Source: Bacillota bacterium (GTDB taxonomy: Bacteria; Bacillota; Clostridia; Lachnospirales; Lachnospiraceae). From it: DNA of 39,524 nt. Both the position numbers and the translations under genes were made by a program. The stretch's first letter is position 1. Every line of letters begins with the position of its first letter. Below are positions 16,022 through 23,931 of the stretch, one piece after another. The stretch lies in the NCBI GenBank assembly GCA_023415655.1, contig JAEZKD010000020.1, positions 1-39,524 on the forward strand. Direction: 5' to 3'. The notes under the pieces were generated by a model. That model made no database searches, had not been told where the DNA came from, and saw nothing but the letters and a program-made list of their open reading frames with translations.

Positions 16022-17041
16022 CTATGGACTCACAATCCAGAAAGGTCCGTTAAACCCTGCCCAAGATTTTGCTTCGTTTATAATTTGAGTTAATTCCCAT
16101 GTTTTCTCTGTATTCTCTTTACTGTTAGGATCAGCAACATAAACAGTTCCATCTTCTGTCATACCACGTAGTACGATAAAGTGTCCTGTTCTTGTAAAGC
16201 TGCCCTTTCCCATCAGCGCAACTACAAGTTTACCTTCAGTTAGCGCTTGTTCTAATTTCTCCTTTACACCAGTCGTATTCTCTGCCCCAACTACCGTAAG
16301 CCCAAAGCTTTTGGCTCCTTCGGGAATAATCGAATGCAATGAACCTTGTTGTGGATACCAGTATCCTTTTTCCTTTGCCCAAGCAGACATTTGGACTGGA
16401 TCTAAATCATACTCTGACAGCGTAGATACCACCATCGCAAGACAAGTTGGTGCGCAACCATATTCACCAATGGTATCCGTATCTCCATAATAGGAATTCG
16501 CCCACCTAGCATCATCCTGCTGATAATATACTAGGTCTTTTATTCCATTTGCTGATAAGATAGTACCTTCCTTTGTATTAGCTAAGGTTTTGACAAACTC
16601 CGAACTCATACCAACCGCAAAGGCTGGTACACTTGCATTCGATGTTGTGTCCTCTTCTTTTGTTGGCTCCACTGCTGATTCATCTGTTGTATCTGCTGGT
16701 TCTTCTTCTGTATCTGCTGGTTCTTCCATCGGTTCTTCTACCATCGGTGTACCTGTCGGTTCTAACGTAATCGATGGAGCTTGAGTGATTGCTTGGTTTT
16801 GGTTCGATGGTGTAACCGTTATCTGCTCTGGAAGCATTGTGATTGCTTCCAGCTGATTCGTAGCAGGGGTTGAAGACAAGTTAGTTTCCAATGTTTCTTG
16901 TTTTTCTTCCACAGAAGTGACTTTTAGCACTAGGAAGAGAACAAGGACCAAAGCAAGCTGGCAGAGAATAATCTGATCAAGGATTCGTCCTCTTGATTTT
17001 CTTCTATTTCTCATTACCTTATTGGATTCCTTTCCATACAA
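16022..17041 (-). CDS. Membrane-anchored C39-like cysteine peptidase
   Basis: A basic N-terminus precedes one membrane segment (about 23-42). Next comes a long Thr/Pro/Glu-rich linker (about 45-135) typical of cell-wall spacers, then a peptidase C39-like domain (C39_2). The domain has C196 in YGCAPTCLAMV, the His of GHFIVLRG and the Asp of YVADPNS, a plausible Cys-His-Asp triad. The predicted topology places it outside the cell. In the linker the unit EEPAD recurs. The ATG at 17041 has no clear ribosome site; the Met at residue 10 has AAGG just upstream, so the true start may be there. It lies 61 bp after clpX and 73 bp before the subtilase gene. Confidence 0.8.
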   Translation of the reverse strand: MYGKESNKVMRNRRKSRGRILDQIILCQLALVLVLFLVLKVTSVEEKQETLETNLSSTPATNQLEAITMLPEQITVTPSNQNQAITQAPSITLEPTGTPMVEEPMEEPADTEEEPADTTDESAVEPTKEEDTTSNASVPAFAVGMSSEFVKTLANTKEGTILSANGIKDLVYYQQDDARWANSYYGDTDTIGEYGCAPTCLAMVVSTLSEYDLDPVQMSAWAKEKGYWYPQQGSLHSIIPEGAKSFGLTVVGAENTTGVKEKLEQALTEGKLVVALMGKGSFTRTGHFIVLRGMTEDGTVYVADPNSKENTEKTWELTQIINEAKSWAGFNGPFWIVSP

Positions 17042-17102
17042 TTGCTTAAAACAAATAAAATACTTTATTAATGAATCTGTTATGCTAACGATTCAACAGC
17101 TT

Positions 17103-18515
17103 CTAATTAAGTAAAGGAACATCTACACTTCCACGCATCTCTATAATTGGCGCTCCCTTTTTCTCGATATAGTCACGAGTAATGGTTACACGTCCAATGG
17201 TCTCATCTTTTGGTATCTCATACATAATATCTAGCATGAAATCCTCAATGATTGCACGAAGCGCACGTGCTCCGGTCTTTTTCTCCAAAGCCTTCTCTGC
17301 GATTGCTTCTAGAGCAGTTTGATCAAACTTTAGGTCTACTTCATCCAAGGCCAATAGTTTTTGATACTGCTTTAAAATAGCGTTCTTTGGCTCTACTAAG
17401 ATTTTAATCAACATCTCTTTGGTCAAACCTTCTAAGGCATACACAATAGGTAATCTTCCTAAAAACTCAGGAATCATTCCAAATTCACGTAGATCATCTA
17501 CAATAACCTTCATCAGTAGGTTTGGATCATTATCATACTTATCCTTTAAATCTGCACTAAAACCAATAGAAGCCTGCTTGTTTAATCTCGCTTTGATGAT
17601 CTTATCTAAATCAGGAAATGCCCCACCACAGATAAATAAGATATTCTTTGTATTGATGGTAGTCAATGGAACCATAGCATTCTTGCTTGTGGCTCCCACT
17701 GGAACCTCTACTTCACTACCCTCTAATAATTTTAATAAGCCTTGCTGTACGGATTCTCCACTGACGTCTCGATTATTCGTACTCTTCTTCTTAGCAATCT
17801 TATCAATTTCATCAATGAATACGATTCCTCGTTCTGCACGTTCTACATCATTGTCTGCTGCAGCCAATAATTTTGAAAGAACACTTTCAACATCATCACC
17901 GATGTATCCTGCTTCGGTCAACGAAGTTGCATCTGTAATTGCCAAAGGAACATTTAATAAACGGGCTAAGGTCTTAACTAGATAGGTTTTACCACTACCA
18001 GTAGGTCCAAGCATCAGCATGTTGGACTTTTCGATTTCAATCTCATCCATCTGCTTTTTTGCTACTCTTTTATAATGGTTGTATACAGCGACCGAAATTA
18101 CCTTTTTCGCATGTTCTTGCCCTATTACAAACTCATCCAACTGTCCTTTGATGACATGAGGTGCTGGCAATTTATTAATATCAATTGTACCGAATTGCTT
18201 TGCCTTGTCTTCTTTTCCTGTTGCTTCTGCTTTTTCTTCCTTCTTCTTTAGCTTCATCTTATTCGAAGCTTCTGGAGGAAATCCAAATCCCATCATTGTT
18301 GGATTAAAGCTTGTTCCATCCATGAGCGGATTGTTTACATGTCCCATGGTATCGAACGTCTTTTGCATACAGTCAGAACAGATGGTTATATTCCCTGGTA
18401 CATGCATCATTTTACCAGCTTTACTCTCCGGTCTACGACATAAATAACAGATTTCTTCAAATTTATTCTTATCCACATTGGAATTATTGCTGTCTTTGTT
18501 TATTTCATCACTCAT
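17103..18515 (-). CDS. clpX: ClpX-type AAA+ unfoldase with an extended linker
   Basis: ClpX unfolds proteins and feeds them to the ClpP peptidase. The zinc-binding domain has C23, C26, C46 and C49. The AAA+ part has Walker A GPTGSGKT (170-177), the pore loop GYIG (203-206), Walker B IVFIDE (231-236) and a ClpP-docking IGF loop (IGFSA, 317-321), followed by IPEFLGRLP and the sensor-2 region TGARALRAIIED. At 470 residues it is longer than the usual 410-430, mainly because of a charged, Met- and Lys-rich linker (about 52-112) between the zinc domain and the AAA+ module. There is no clpP nearby. It may be a second ClpX or the main one. The ribosome site AGGAG lies 8 nt before the ATG. Confidence 0.9.
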   Translation of the reverse strand: MSDEINKDSNNSNVDKNKFEEICYLCRRPESKAGKMMHVPGNITICSDCMQKTFDTMGHVNNPLMDGTSFNPTMMGFGFPPEASNKMKLKKKEEKAEATGKEDKAKQFGTIDINKLPAPHVIKGQLDEFVIGQEHAKKVISVAVYNHYKRVAKKQMDEIEIEKSNMLMLGPTGSGKTYLVKTLARLLNVPLAITDATSLTEAGYIGDDVESVLSKLLAAADNDVERAERGIVFIDEIDKIAKKKSTNNRDVSGESVQQGLLKLLEGSEVEVPVGATSKNAMVPLTTINTKNILFICGGAFPDLDKIIKARLNKQASIGFSADLKDKYDNDPNLLMKVIVDDLREFGMIPEFLGRLPIVYALEGLTKEMLIKILVEPKNAILKQYQKLLALDEVDLKFDQTALEAIAEKALEKKTGARALRAIIEDFMLDIMYEIPKDETIGRVTITRDYIEKKGAPIIEMRGSVDVPLLN

Positions 18516-18538
18516 CCCTCGAGCTCCTCTCTGCGTAT

Positions 18539-18555
18539 TTACGATTAAATCGTAA
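18539..18555. promoter_or_regulatory. 17-bp palindrome before clpX
   Basis: TTACGATTAAATCGTAA has perfect 7-bp arms with a 3-base centre. It lies 24 bp before the clpX start codon, where it could be an operator or an mRNA hairpin. No known regulator's site is recognised in it. Confidence 0.45.
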
Positions 18556-18600
18556 TGTTATTTATCACTATCCTAACAGAAAAAACTTCTCAAGTAAAGA

Positions 18601-19002
18601 TTAGCTTTTTTTCATAAACTCTGTGCTACACTTAGGACAGCGAATCATAATCTTACCCTTTCCCTTTGGAACACGAATTTTTTGTTTACATTGTGGACAT
18701 AAAAAGATACGATGAGTTTTACTAGTTTCTTTTTTATACTTTAGTTTACTAAATAGAAATTTAATCTTATTGATTTGATTCACATAAAAGGTATTTTCTT
18801 TGTAACGTGCTTGAAAATTCCTAGAAAACATTCTAAGATTGCATAAAATCAATAAAACTAAACCAAGCGTGTAAAAAATAGTTCGAAATCCAAACCACGA
18901 TAAAACCATGAAAATAAGTGAAGTAATTAACATAGCCTTATTTAACTGATCTGTTCCATATCTTCCTATCATAAATTGTGCAAAACGCTCTCTCCATCTC
19001 AT
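18601..19002 (-). CDS. Zinc-ribbon membrane protein, 133 aa
   Basis: The protein has a basic start, two hydrophobic segments (about 22-38 and 42-60), a basic amphipathic stretch, and a C-terminal zinc ribbon with CPQCKQ and CPKCST. The ribbon would face the cytoplasm. This form is common in Lachnospiraceae and unassigned. The frame is open to 19029, but AGGAGG lies 7 nt before the ATG at 19002, which fits best. It is read between the sugar transferase gene (with its terminator) and clpX. Confidence 0.75.
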   Translation of the reverse strand: MRWRERFAQFMIGRYGTDQLNKAMLITSLIFMVLSWFGFRTIFYTLGLVLLILCNLRMFSRNFQARYKENTFYVNQINKIKFLFSKLKYKKETSKTHRIFLCPQCKQKIRVPKGKGKIMIRCPKCSTEFMKKS

Positions 19003-19125
19003 ATTGCTACCTCCTATAATAAGTATCAACTTCCTTACGATGTACCATGAAGGAAGAACAAGTTATTAATCATACTAAGTCCATTTGTAGTATTAATCAA
19101 ATTAAAATTTAATAAAATTTATTGA

Positions 19126-19161
19126 AAGAAAAAAGGCTGTAACTCAATTTGAACTACAACC
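19126..19161 (-). terminator. Terminator of the sugar transferase gene
   Basis: On the minus strand an 11-bp stem with G-U pairs (19135-19161, arms GGTTGTAGTTC and GAGTTACAGCC) is followed by TTTTTTC. It starts 11 bp past the stop of the gene at 19173. Confidence 0.85.
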
Positions 19162-19172
19162 AATTTCTTTCG

Positions 19173-20594
19173 TTAATATGCATTTTTATTAATAAAGCCT
19201 TTGAAGATCGTTAAGAATAATATCTTAATATCAAGACCAAGTGTCCAATTCTCAATATAGTAGAGATCGTGCTCTATTCTCTTACGAATGGACGTATCAC
19301 CTCGATAGCCATTGATTTGTGCCCATCCGGTTAGTCCTGGACGTACCTGATGTTTAATCATATAACGTGGAACCTCTTCCTTGAACTTCTCAACAAAGAA
19401 AGGACGCTCTGGTCTTGGACCAACAAGACTCATATTACCCATTAATACATTGAATAGCTGTGGTAATTCATCAATACTTGTCTTACGTATGAACTTACCG
19501 ATCTTTGTTACCCTGGCATCATTCGCTGTTGTCCAAGCCTTCTTTTCGCTTGATTCTGGTTGAACAATCATGGAGCGGAATTTATACATCTTAAATTCCT
19601 TGTTATGAAGTCCTACACGAACCTGAGAAAAGATAATCGGTCCTTTGGAAGTTAACTTAATAATTAAAGCCACAATCAGCATAGGAACTGAGAAGATTGC
19701 AATGGCACAAATCGCGCCAATGATATCGACAATTCTCTTGGTAATCTTATTGACATAGTTATTCAATGGAACATTACGTATATTAATGACAGGTAACCCC
19801 ATCATATCTTCCATCACTGGGATGGTTGGAATAATGTTGTGATAGTCGGGAACAAACTTTGTGTGAGCTCCTGCTTTTTCACAGACACCAACAATATGCT
19901 CTAGCTTCGCATATTCTTCAATACTTAAGGTAATTGCTATCTCATCTAAATTATTCTCTGAAAGGATATTGGCTAAATCCTCCGTTGTACCAATTACCTT
20001 GACACGTTTGTACATCGTTCCTATCTCCATAGTATCATCAAGGATACCATACACATGATACCCCCACTGTGGGTTCGAAACCAAACGATCGAGATACCCT
20101 TCCGCTGCTCTAGAATATCCAACAATTAGTACGTGCTTTTGGTTAAAGCCTCTCTTACGCATTTCACTTAAGACTTTAGCAATTGCAAAGCGGAATGCAA
20201 GATTAAAAGCTATGTTCGTTACAATAAAGATAAAGAAAAATTTACGTGATAAATCCTGTTCTCTCGTTACATATAAGGCAAAGGTAAAAACAAGTACGCC
20301 TAATGCATTCGCTTCTGCAAGATTCCATAATAGAATTCTACGACTACTACTTCTTTGTGGTTTGTATAAGCTAAACACCGAGTAGAAAATCAAATATGCA
20401 GGTACTAATAATATAAGGTACTTTGCATAGACCTCCATAGGATAATACATCTCATTTGGACCTCTTTTAAAGAAATCCCAATGACTCAAAACATAGAATC
20501 TCAGATAATACGCGGATATATATGAAAGGATAACCAATAATCCGTCAATCATAATTTGAATTCGGTTCAGTATCTTCTGATTATCTTTAATCAT
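19173..20594 (-). CDS. Polyprenyl-phosphate sugar phosphotransferase (WcaJ/WbaP type)
   Basis: This membrane enzyme moves a sugar-1-phosphate from a nucleotide sugar to a polyprenyl phosphate, the first step of exopolysaccharide or glycan building. The 473-residue protein has four N-terminal membrane segments, a Rossmann-like CoA-binding_3 region (HVLIVGYSRAAEGYLDRL), a fifth membrane segment (about 285-310) and the C-terminal catalytic domain. That domain has KMYKFRSM, TSIDELPQLFNVLMGNMSLVG followed by PRPE, and RPGLTGWAQINGYRG. The sugar used cannot be read from the sequence. It stands alone in its operon, with GAGGAG 6 nt before the ATG and a terminator behind it. The surface-polymer cluster at 22753-26677 is a plausible partner. 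Confidence 0.92.
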   Translation of the reverse strand: MIKDNQKILNRIQIMIDGLLVILSYISAYYLRFYVLSHWDFFKRGPNEMYYPMEVYAKYLILLVPAYLIFYSVFSLYKPQRSSSRRILLWNLAEANALGVLVFTFALYVTREQDLSRKFFFIFIVTNIAFNLAFRFAIAKVLSEMRKRGFNQKHVLIVGYSRAAEGYLDRLVSNPQWGYHVYGILDDTMEIGTMYKRVKVIGTTEDLANILSENNLDEIAITLSIEEYAKLEHIVGVCEKAGAHTKFVPDYHNIIPTIPVMEDMMGLPVINIRNVPLNNYVNKITKRIVDIIGAICAIAIFSVPMLIVALIIKLTSKGPIIFSQVRVGLHNKEFKMYKFRSMIVQPESSEKKAWTTANDARVTKIGKFIRKTSIDELPQLFNVLMGNMSLVGPRPERPFFVEKFKEEVPRYMIKHQVRPGLTGWAQINGYRGDTSIRKRIEHDLYYIENWTLGLDIKILFLTIFKGFINKNAY

Positions 20595-20790
20595 GTTAAA
20601 CTCCTCTACTCCTATCAGGATGACAACCTAAAATTGATATTACCATAAACTTACACTGGTATTATGTCACTTTTATATCATCTACTTTACGTTTTTCTTA
20701 ATTTTTTACTTTTCATTTAATTTTCACACACTCTTCACAAACTCTTGTTACAATGTCTTCAAGATATTTTTAGTAAAGTGTCAATTTCAC

Positions 20791-20818
20791 ATTATAAACA
20801 TTTTGTACAAAATATCAA
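20791..20818 (-). promoter_or_regulatory. Probable promoter for the sugar transferase, with palindromic spacer
   Basis: On the minus strand TTGATA (20813-20818) and TATAAT (20791-20796) are separated by 16 bp. The spacer and its edges form the perfect 14-bp palindrome ATTTTGTACAAAAT (20800-20813). A protein bound there would control the promoter. It would leave a leader of about 190 nt before the start codon at 20594. Confidence 0.55.
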
Positions 20819-20881
20819 GTAAAATTTGTAGAACATGCCTTAATTTAAAATTTATAAATAAAACATAAAGGAGTAAAAAGT

Positions 20882-22375
20882 ATGTCAGAAGAAAATAAGA
20901 ACAACTCAAACTATACCTTCTGGGCGGAACAAATAACCTCTCAAAGCACTGAGACCTCCTCTTTCGATACAAATCAGTCTCAGAACAGCACATATGCTTA
21001 TGATTCCATTCCACCCTTTCCTCCTCAAGAGTTGACAGCTCCTAAAAGGAAAAAGAGCAAAACAAAAAAAGTATTTGGATTTATCGGAAAAGCCGCAGTG
21101 TTTGGTATCATCGCAGGACTTACCTTTTATGCAAGTAATCAGCTCATTCAGCAATTTAGTGAAGAGGATTCTAATCCATCCCAAACTACAATACAGGTTG
21201 GTTCAGGCAATGCTAATTTACTTTTAGATAAACCAGATTCTGATCACACCATTCCTTCCACACCGACATCAGCTCATGTTGACATTCAAAGTACCGATGT
21301 GTCCCAAGTAGTTGAAGATACAATGCCTGCTACTGTTGCAATTACTAGTACCTATAATACCACCTATGATGTATGGGGATATCAATATGGTAGTGAAAGC
21401 ACCGGTGGTGGTTCTGGTATTATCATTGGACAAAAAGATGATACCTTATACATTGCAACCAATAATCATGTTGTTGAAGGCGCTAGTAAAATCATGATTT
21501 CTTTTATCGATGGTTCGGAAGCAGAAGCATTGATACGAGGACGTAATTCTTCTGCTGACCTAGCTGTTATTACGGTTGACGCAAGTACATTAACGAAAGA
21601 GACGCTTGCAGCAATTAAGGTAGCAAAGCTTGGTGACTCTGATGATGTCAAAGTAGGCCAAATGGCAATTGCAATCGGTAATGCTCTCGGCTATGGTCAA
21701 AGTGTAACTGTTGGTTATATCAGCGCTAAGGATCGTGAGATCACTGTTGATGCGAATACAACTCTTACCGTATTACAAACCGATGCAGCGATCAATCCAG
21801 GAAACAGTGGTGGTGCACTAATAAACATCAATGGTGAAGTCATTGGTATTAATTCTGCAAAGTTCTCAAAAACTGATGTAGAAGGAATTGGTTACTCCAT
21901 TCCAATTACCATTGCATATCCTATTGTTGATGAATTGATGAACCGTGAAATTCTAACCGATGAAGAAAAGGGTTATCTTGGAGTATATCCACAGGATGTC
22001 GATGAAAGTGTAGCCCAGATGTATGATTGGCCAATCGGAGTTTATGTCTATAGCTTAGTAGAAGGTGGCGCTGCTGACAAAGCTGGTATTTATGCTGGTG
22101 ATATTATTACAGCAATCAATAACATTACCATCTCTTCTGGCGATCAGCTTAGAGAAACTGTAAACTCCTATCGTTATGGCACTACGGTCACTGTAACCTT
22201 TATGCGTTTTACCAATGGCGAATACAAAGAACATACCGTAGATGTGGTACTTCAAAAAGGTACGAATAATGGAAGTAGTGCAACGACAACACCAGACTCA
22301 GAGAATAATTTAGACCAAAATCAAGCTCCTGAGCAAGCACCAAACCAGAAGCCGAATCAAGCACCTAATAATTAA
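20882..22375 (+). CDS. HtrA/DegP-type serine protease with PDZ domain
   Basis: This is a membrane-anchored quality-control protease of family S1C, the only full gene on the plus strand. A charged, Ser/Thr/Asn-rich cytoplasmic N-terminus (1-62) is followed by one membrane segment (about 66-85) and an extracellular trypsin-like domain. The triad is intact: H196 (ATNNHVVEG), D226 (SSADLAVI) and S309 (NPGNSGGALI). One PDZ domain (about 365-465) follows, with YLGVYPQDV and AADKAGIYAGDIITAINN. The protein ends in a low-complexity Gln/Pro/Asn tail with repeated QAPNQ-like units. The ribosome site AAGGAG lies 8 nt before the ATG. It is flanked by envelope genes in the opposite orientation, which suits an envelope-stress role. 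Confidence 0.93.
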   Translation: MSEENKNNSNYTFWAEQITSQSTETSSFDTNQSQNSTYAYDSIPPFPPQELTAPKRKKSKTKKVFGFIGKAAVFGIIAGLTFYASNQLIQQFSEEDSNPSQTTIQVGSGNANLLLDKPDSDHTIPSTPTSAHVDIQSTDVSQVVEDTMPATVAITSTYNTTYDVWGYQYGSESTGGGSGIIIGQKDDTLYIATNNHVVEGASKIMISFIDGSEAEALIRGRNSSADLAVITVDASTLTKETLAAIKVAKLGDSDDVKVGQMAIAIGNALGYGQSVTVGYISAKDREITVDANTTLTVLQTDAAINPGNSGGALININGEVIGINSAKFSKTDVEGIGYSIPITIAYPIVDELMNREILTDEEKGYLGVYPQDVDESVAQMYDWPIGVYVYSLVEGGAADKAGIYAGDIITAINNITISSGDQLRETVNSYRYGTTVTVTFMRFTNGEYKEHTVDVVLQKGTNNGSSATTTPDSENNLDQNQAPEQAPNQKPNQAPNN

Positions 22376-22422
22376 GGTAGATAATCTGCGGCTTATCTAA
22401 TAGTATAAAAAGAAGATAGTAG

Positions 22423-22571
22423 AACAAAGTGTGCTTTGCACACTCTCACGATTAAAGTCTCTCATAGCACACTTTGTTCTCGCGCCGAGGGGGGGTAGCC
22501 CCCGAGTGTGCATTGTTGCCCTGCTTTTTAGGGCATTTTTAATTTATAGGAAACGCAGTTTCCTTTGAATT
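22423..22571 (+). repeat. 149-bp hairpin-rich element, copy 1
   Basis: The copy starts AACAAAGTGTGC, and about 40 bp later has the inverse GCACACTTTGTT. These 12-bp arms can pair over a long range, or the first arm can form its own small hairpin (AGTGTGC-TTT-GCACACT). Next come GGGGG-TAG-CCCCC, then GCCCTgctttttAGGGC followed by ATTTTT (22528-22550, a rho-independent terminator), and last the small stem GGAAACgcaGTTTCC. It begins 48 bp past the htrA stop. Copy 2 follows directly. Confidence 0.9.
22518..22550 (+). terminator. Terminator of htrA (within element copy 1)
   Basis: GCCCT and AGGGC form a compact stem around GCTTTTT, with ATTTTTAATTT after it, on the htrA-coding strand. An identical hairpin recurs in copy 2 about 149 bp later, so htrA has at least two terminators in series. 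Confidence 0.75.
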
Positions 22572-22720
22572 AACAAAGTGTGCTTTGCACACTCTCACGA
22601 GTAAAGTCTCTCATAGCACACTTTGTTCCCGCGCCGAGGGGGGGGTAGCCCCCGAGTGTGCATTGTTGCCCTGCTTTTTAGGGCATTTTTAATTTATAGG
22701 AAACGAAGTTTCCTATAAAT
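22572..22720 (+). repeat. 149-bp hairpin-rich element, copy 2
   Basis: This is a head-to-tail duplicate of 22423-22571 with only a few differences: ATTAAAG to AGTAAAG, TTCTCG to TTCCCG, eight G instead of seven in the G-run, and small changes near the GGAAAC stem and the end. The long inverted arms, the G5/C5 hairpin and the terminator hairpin are all kept. Confidence 0.9.
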
Positions 22721-22723
22721 TAA

Positions 22724-22751
22724 AAAAGAGTTTCGCTTGCGAAACTCTTTT
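22724..22751. terminator. Bidirectional terminator between htrA and the surface-polymer cluster
   Basis: AAAAGAGTTTCGC-TT-GCGAAACTCTTTT is a perfect 13-bp inverted repeat with A- and T-runs on both sides. It ends 2 bp before the stop codon of the minus-strand gene at 22753, so it ends that operon as well as any plus-strand read-through from htrA. Confidence 0.9.
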
Positions 22752-22752
22752 C

Positions 22753-23931
22753 TTAGCTATCCACCAATTTTTCTATCAAGTCTGCAACATCTATGGAAGC
22801 ATGACCTGTTTCCTTTAATCCAATTGCTTTAAAAAACTCAAAGACCTTTGCTTGCTCTTTCTCTTCCTCATAACCCATAATCTCTTCTTCTAGTTGCTCC
22901 TGTGATGTGGCTATAACATATGGTAGTGAGTTATAATCAAAATAAAAACCCCTCTCACTTTGATAGGTGGAAAGATCTTTTGCATACAAAAAGACTGGTC
23001 TTCTTGCAAAGGAGAATTCAAACATTGTGTTGGAAAAGTCAGTGATTAAAACATCACTTGCAAACATCAATTCATAAATATCACGAGATTTATTCCCATC
23101 AATCACATGCTCAGAGAATGCTAATCCACTACTTTGTGCTTGAACCAATGGATGAAGGCGAACTATAAGCTTAAACTCACCACCAAAACGCTGTTGTAGG
23201 ATATGAGTTAGATGTTCGTAATCCATCTGATATATACTTGCATCCTCAGTATCTCGATAAGTTGGAGCATAAAGAGCTAACTTTGTCTCTGGTTTGACTC
23301 CTAATTTAGCTTTTATTCTTTCTTTCTTTTTCCTATCTTCAGATAACAGTAAATCCATTCGTGGGGTTCCAAGCTCAACGATCTCCCCTTCGTAGAAAAA
23401 GGCTCTGCGATACATCTGAGTGCAAAAGGTTCCATTGGATACATACAAATCAGTCATCGCAGAATCCTTTTTTGCACGCTTTATATAGGATGCTCCAAGA
23501 TACTCAGCACAGTCCCCTTCAATCTTTTTGAGCGGTAGCCCACCATGCCAAAGCTGAATGTAATATTGCTTGTTTCTCTTTTTAATATAAGCTTCCTTTC
23601 GGTTACTTTCCACCCACATAGAAGCAGTAGCAAGTGCTTTGATTGCTTTGATGGAATTTGTTTTCAAACCTTTGAAAGCCTTAGGTAAATTTTGTCTCTC
23701 TGGATGATTGCAGATAAAAATCAATTCATAATCTTTCTTTCTCTTTAACAAAGCTTCTGCTACATATTTGACATTATCACCATATCCCCAAACATTCATA
23801 AAAACGATGCGGTTTTGTTGAATCGGACAAAGCCGAAACACATAAAACAACATCGTTATGATTGTATATCTGAAGCCTTTGTAGCAGGCAATCAATGGCT
23901 TAGGGGAAAGTTTTTTTAATAACTCTCTCAT
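22753..23931 (-). CDS. CDP-glycerol-type glycerophosphotransferase (TagB/TagF family)
   Basis: The 392-residue protein belongs to the family that adds glycerol phosphate or ribitol phosphate from CDP donors to teichoic-acid-like polymers. Family patterns are NVWGYGDNVKYVAEALL, QLWHGGLPLKK (the WHG..LK donor site), YAPTYRD and the C-terminal LITDFSNTMFEFSFARRPVFLY. The N-terminus is amphipathic and basic, as in membrane-associated members. Its start overlaps the stop of the upstream glycosyltransferase by ATGA, so they are translationally coupled. It is the last gene of a four-gene operon. The donor (glycerol or ribitol) cannot be read from the sequence. Confidence 0.88.
   Translation of the reverse strand: MRELLKKLSPKPLIACYKGFRYTIITMLFYVFRLCPIQQNRIVFMNVWGYGDNVKYVAEALLKRKKDYELIFICNHPERQNLPKAFKGLKTNSIKAIKALATASMWVESNRKEAYIKKRNKQYYIQLWHGGLPLKKIEGDCAEYLGASYIKRAKKDSAMTDLYVSNGTFCTQMYRRAFFYEGEIVELGTPRMDLLLSEDRKKKERIKAKLGVKPETKLALYAPTYRDTEDASIYQMDYEHLTHILQQRFGGEFKLIVRLHPLVQAQSSGLAFSEHVIDGNKSRDIYELMFASDVLITDFSNTMFEFSFARRPVFLYAKDLSTYQSERGFYFDYNSLPYVIATSQEQLEEEIMGYEEEKEQAKVFEFFKAIGLKETGHASIDVADLIEKLVDS

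Noticed and set aside
17419..17985. 188-codon open frame on the plus strand opposite clpX
   Set aside because: It lies wholly within the clear clpX gene, has no ribosome site and resembles no protein I know.
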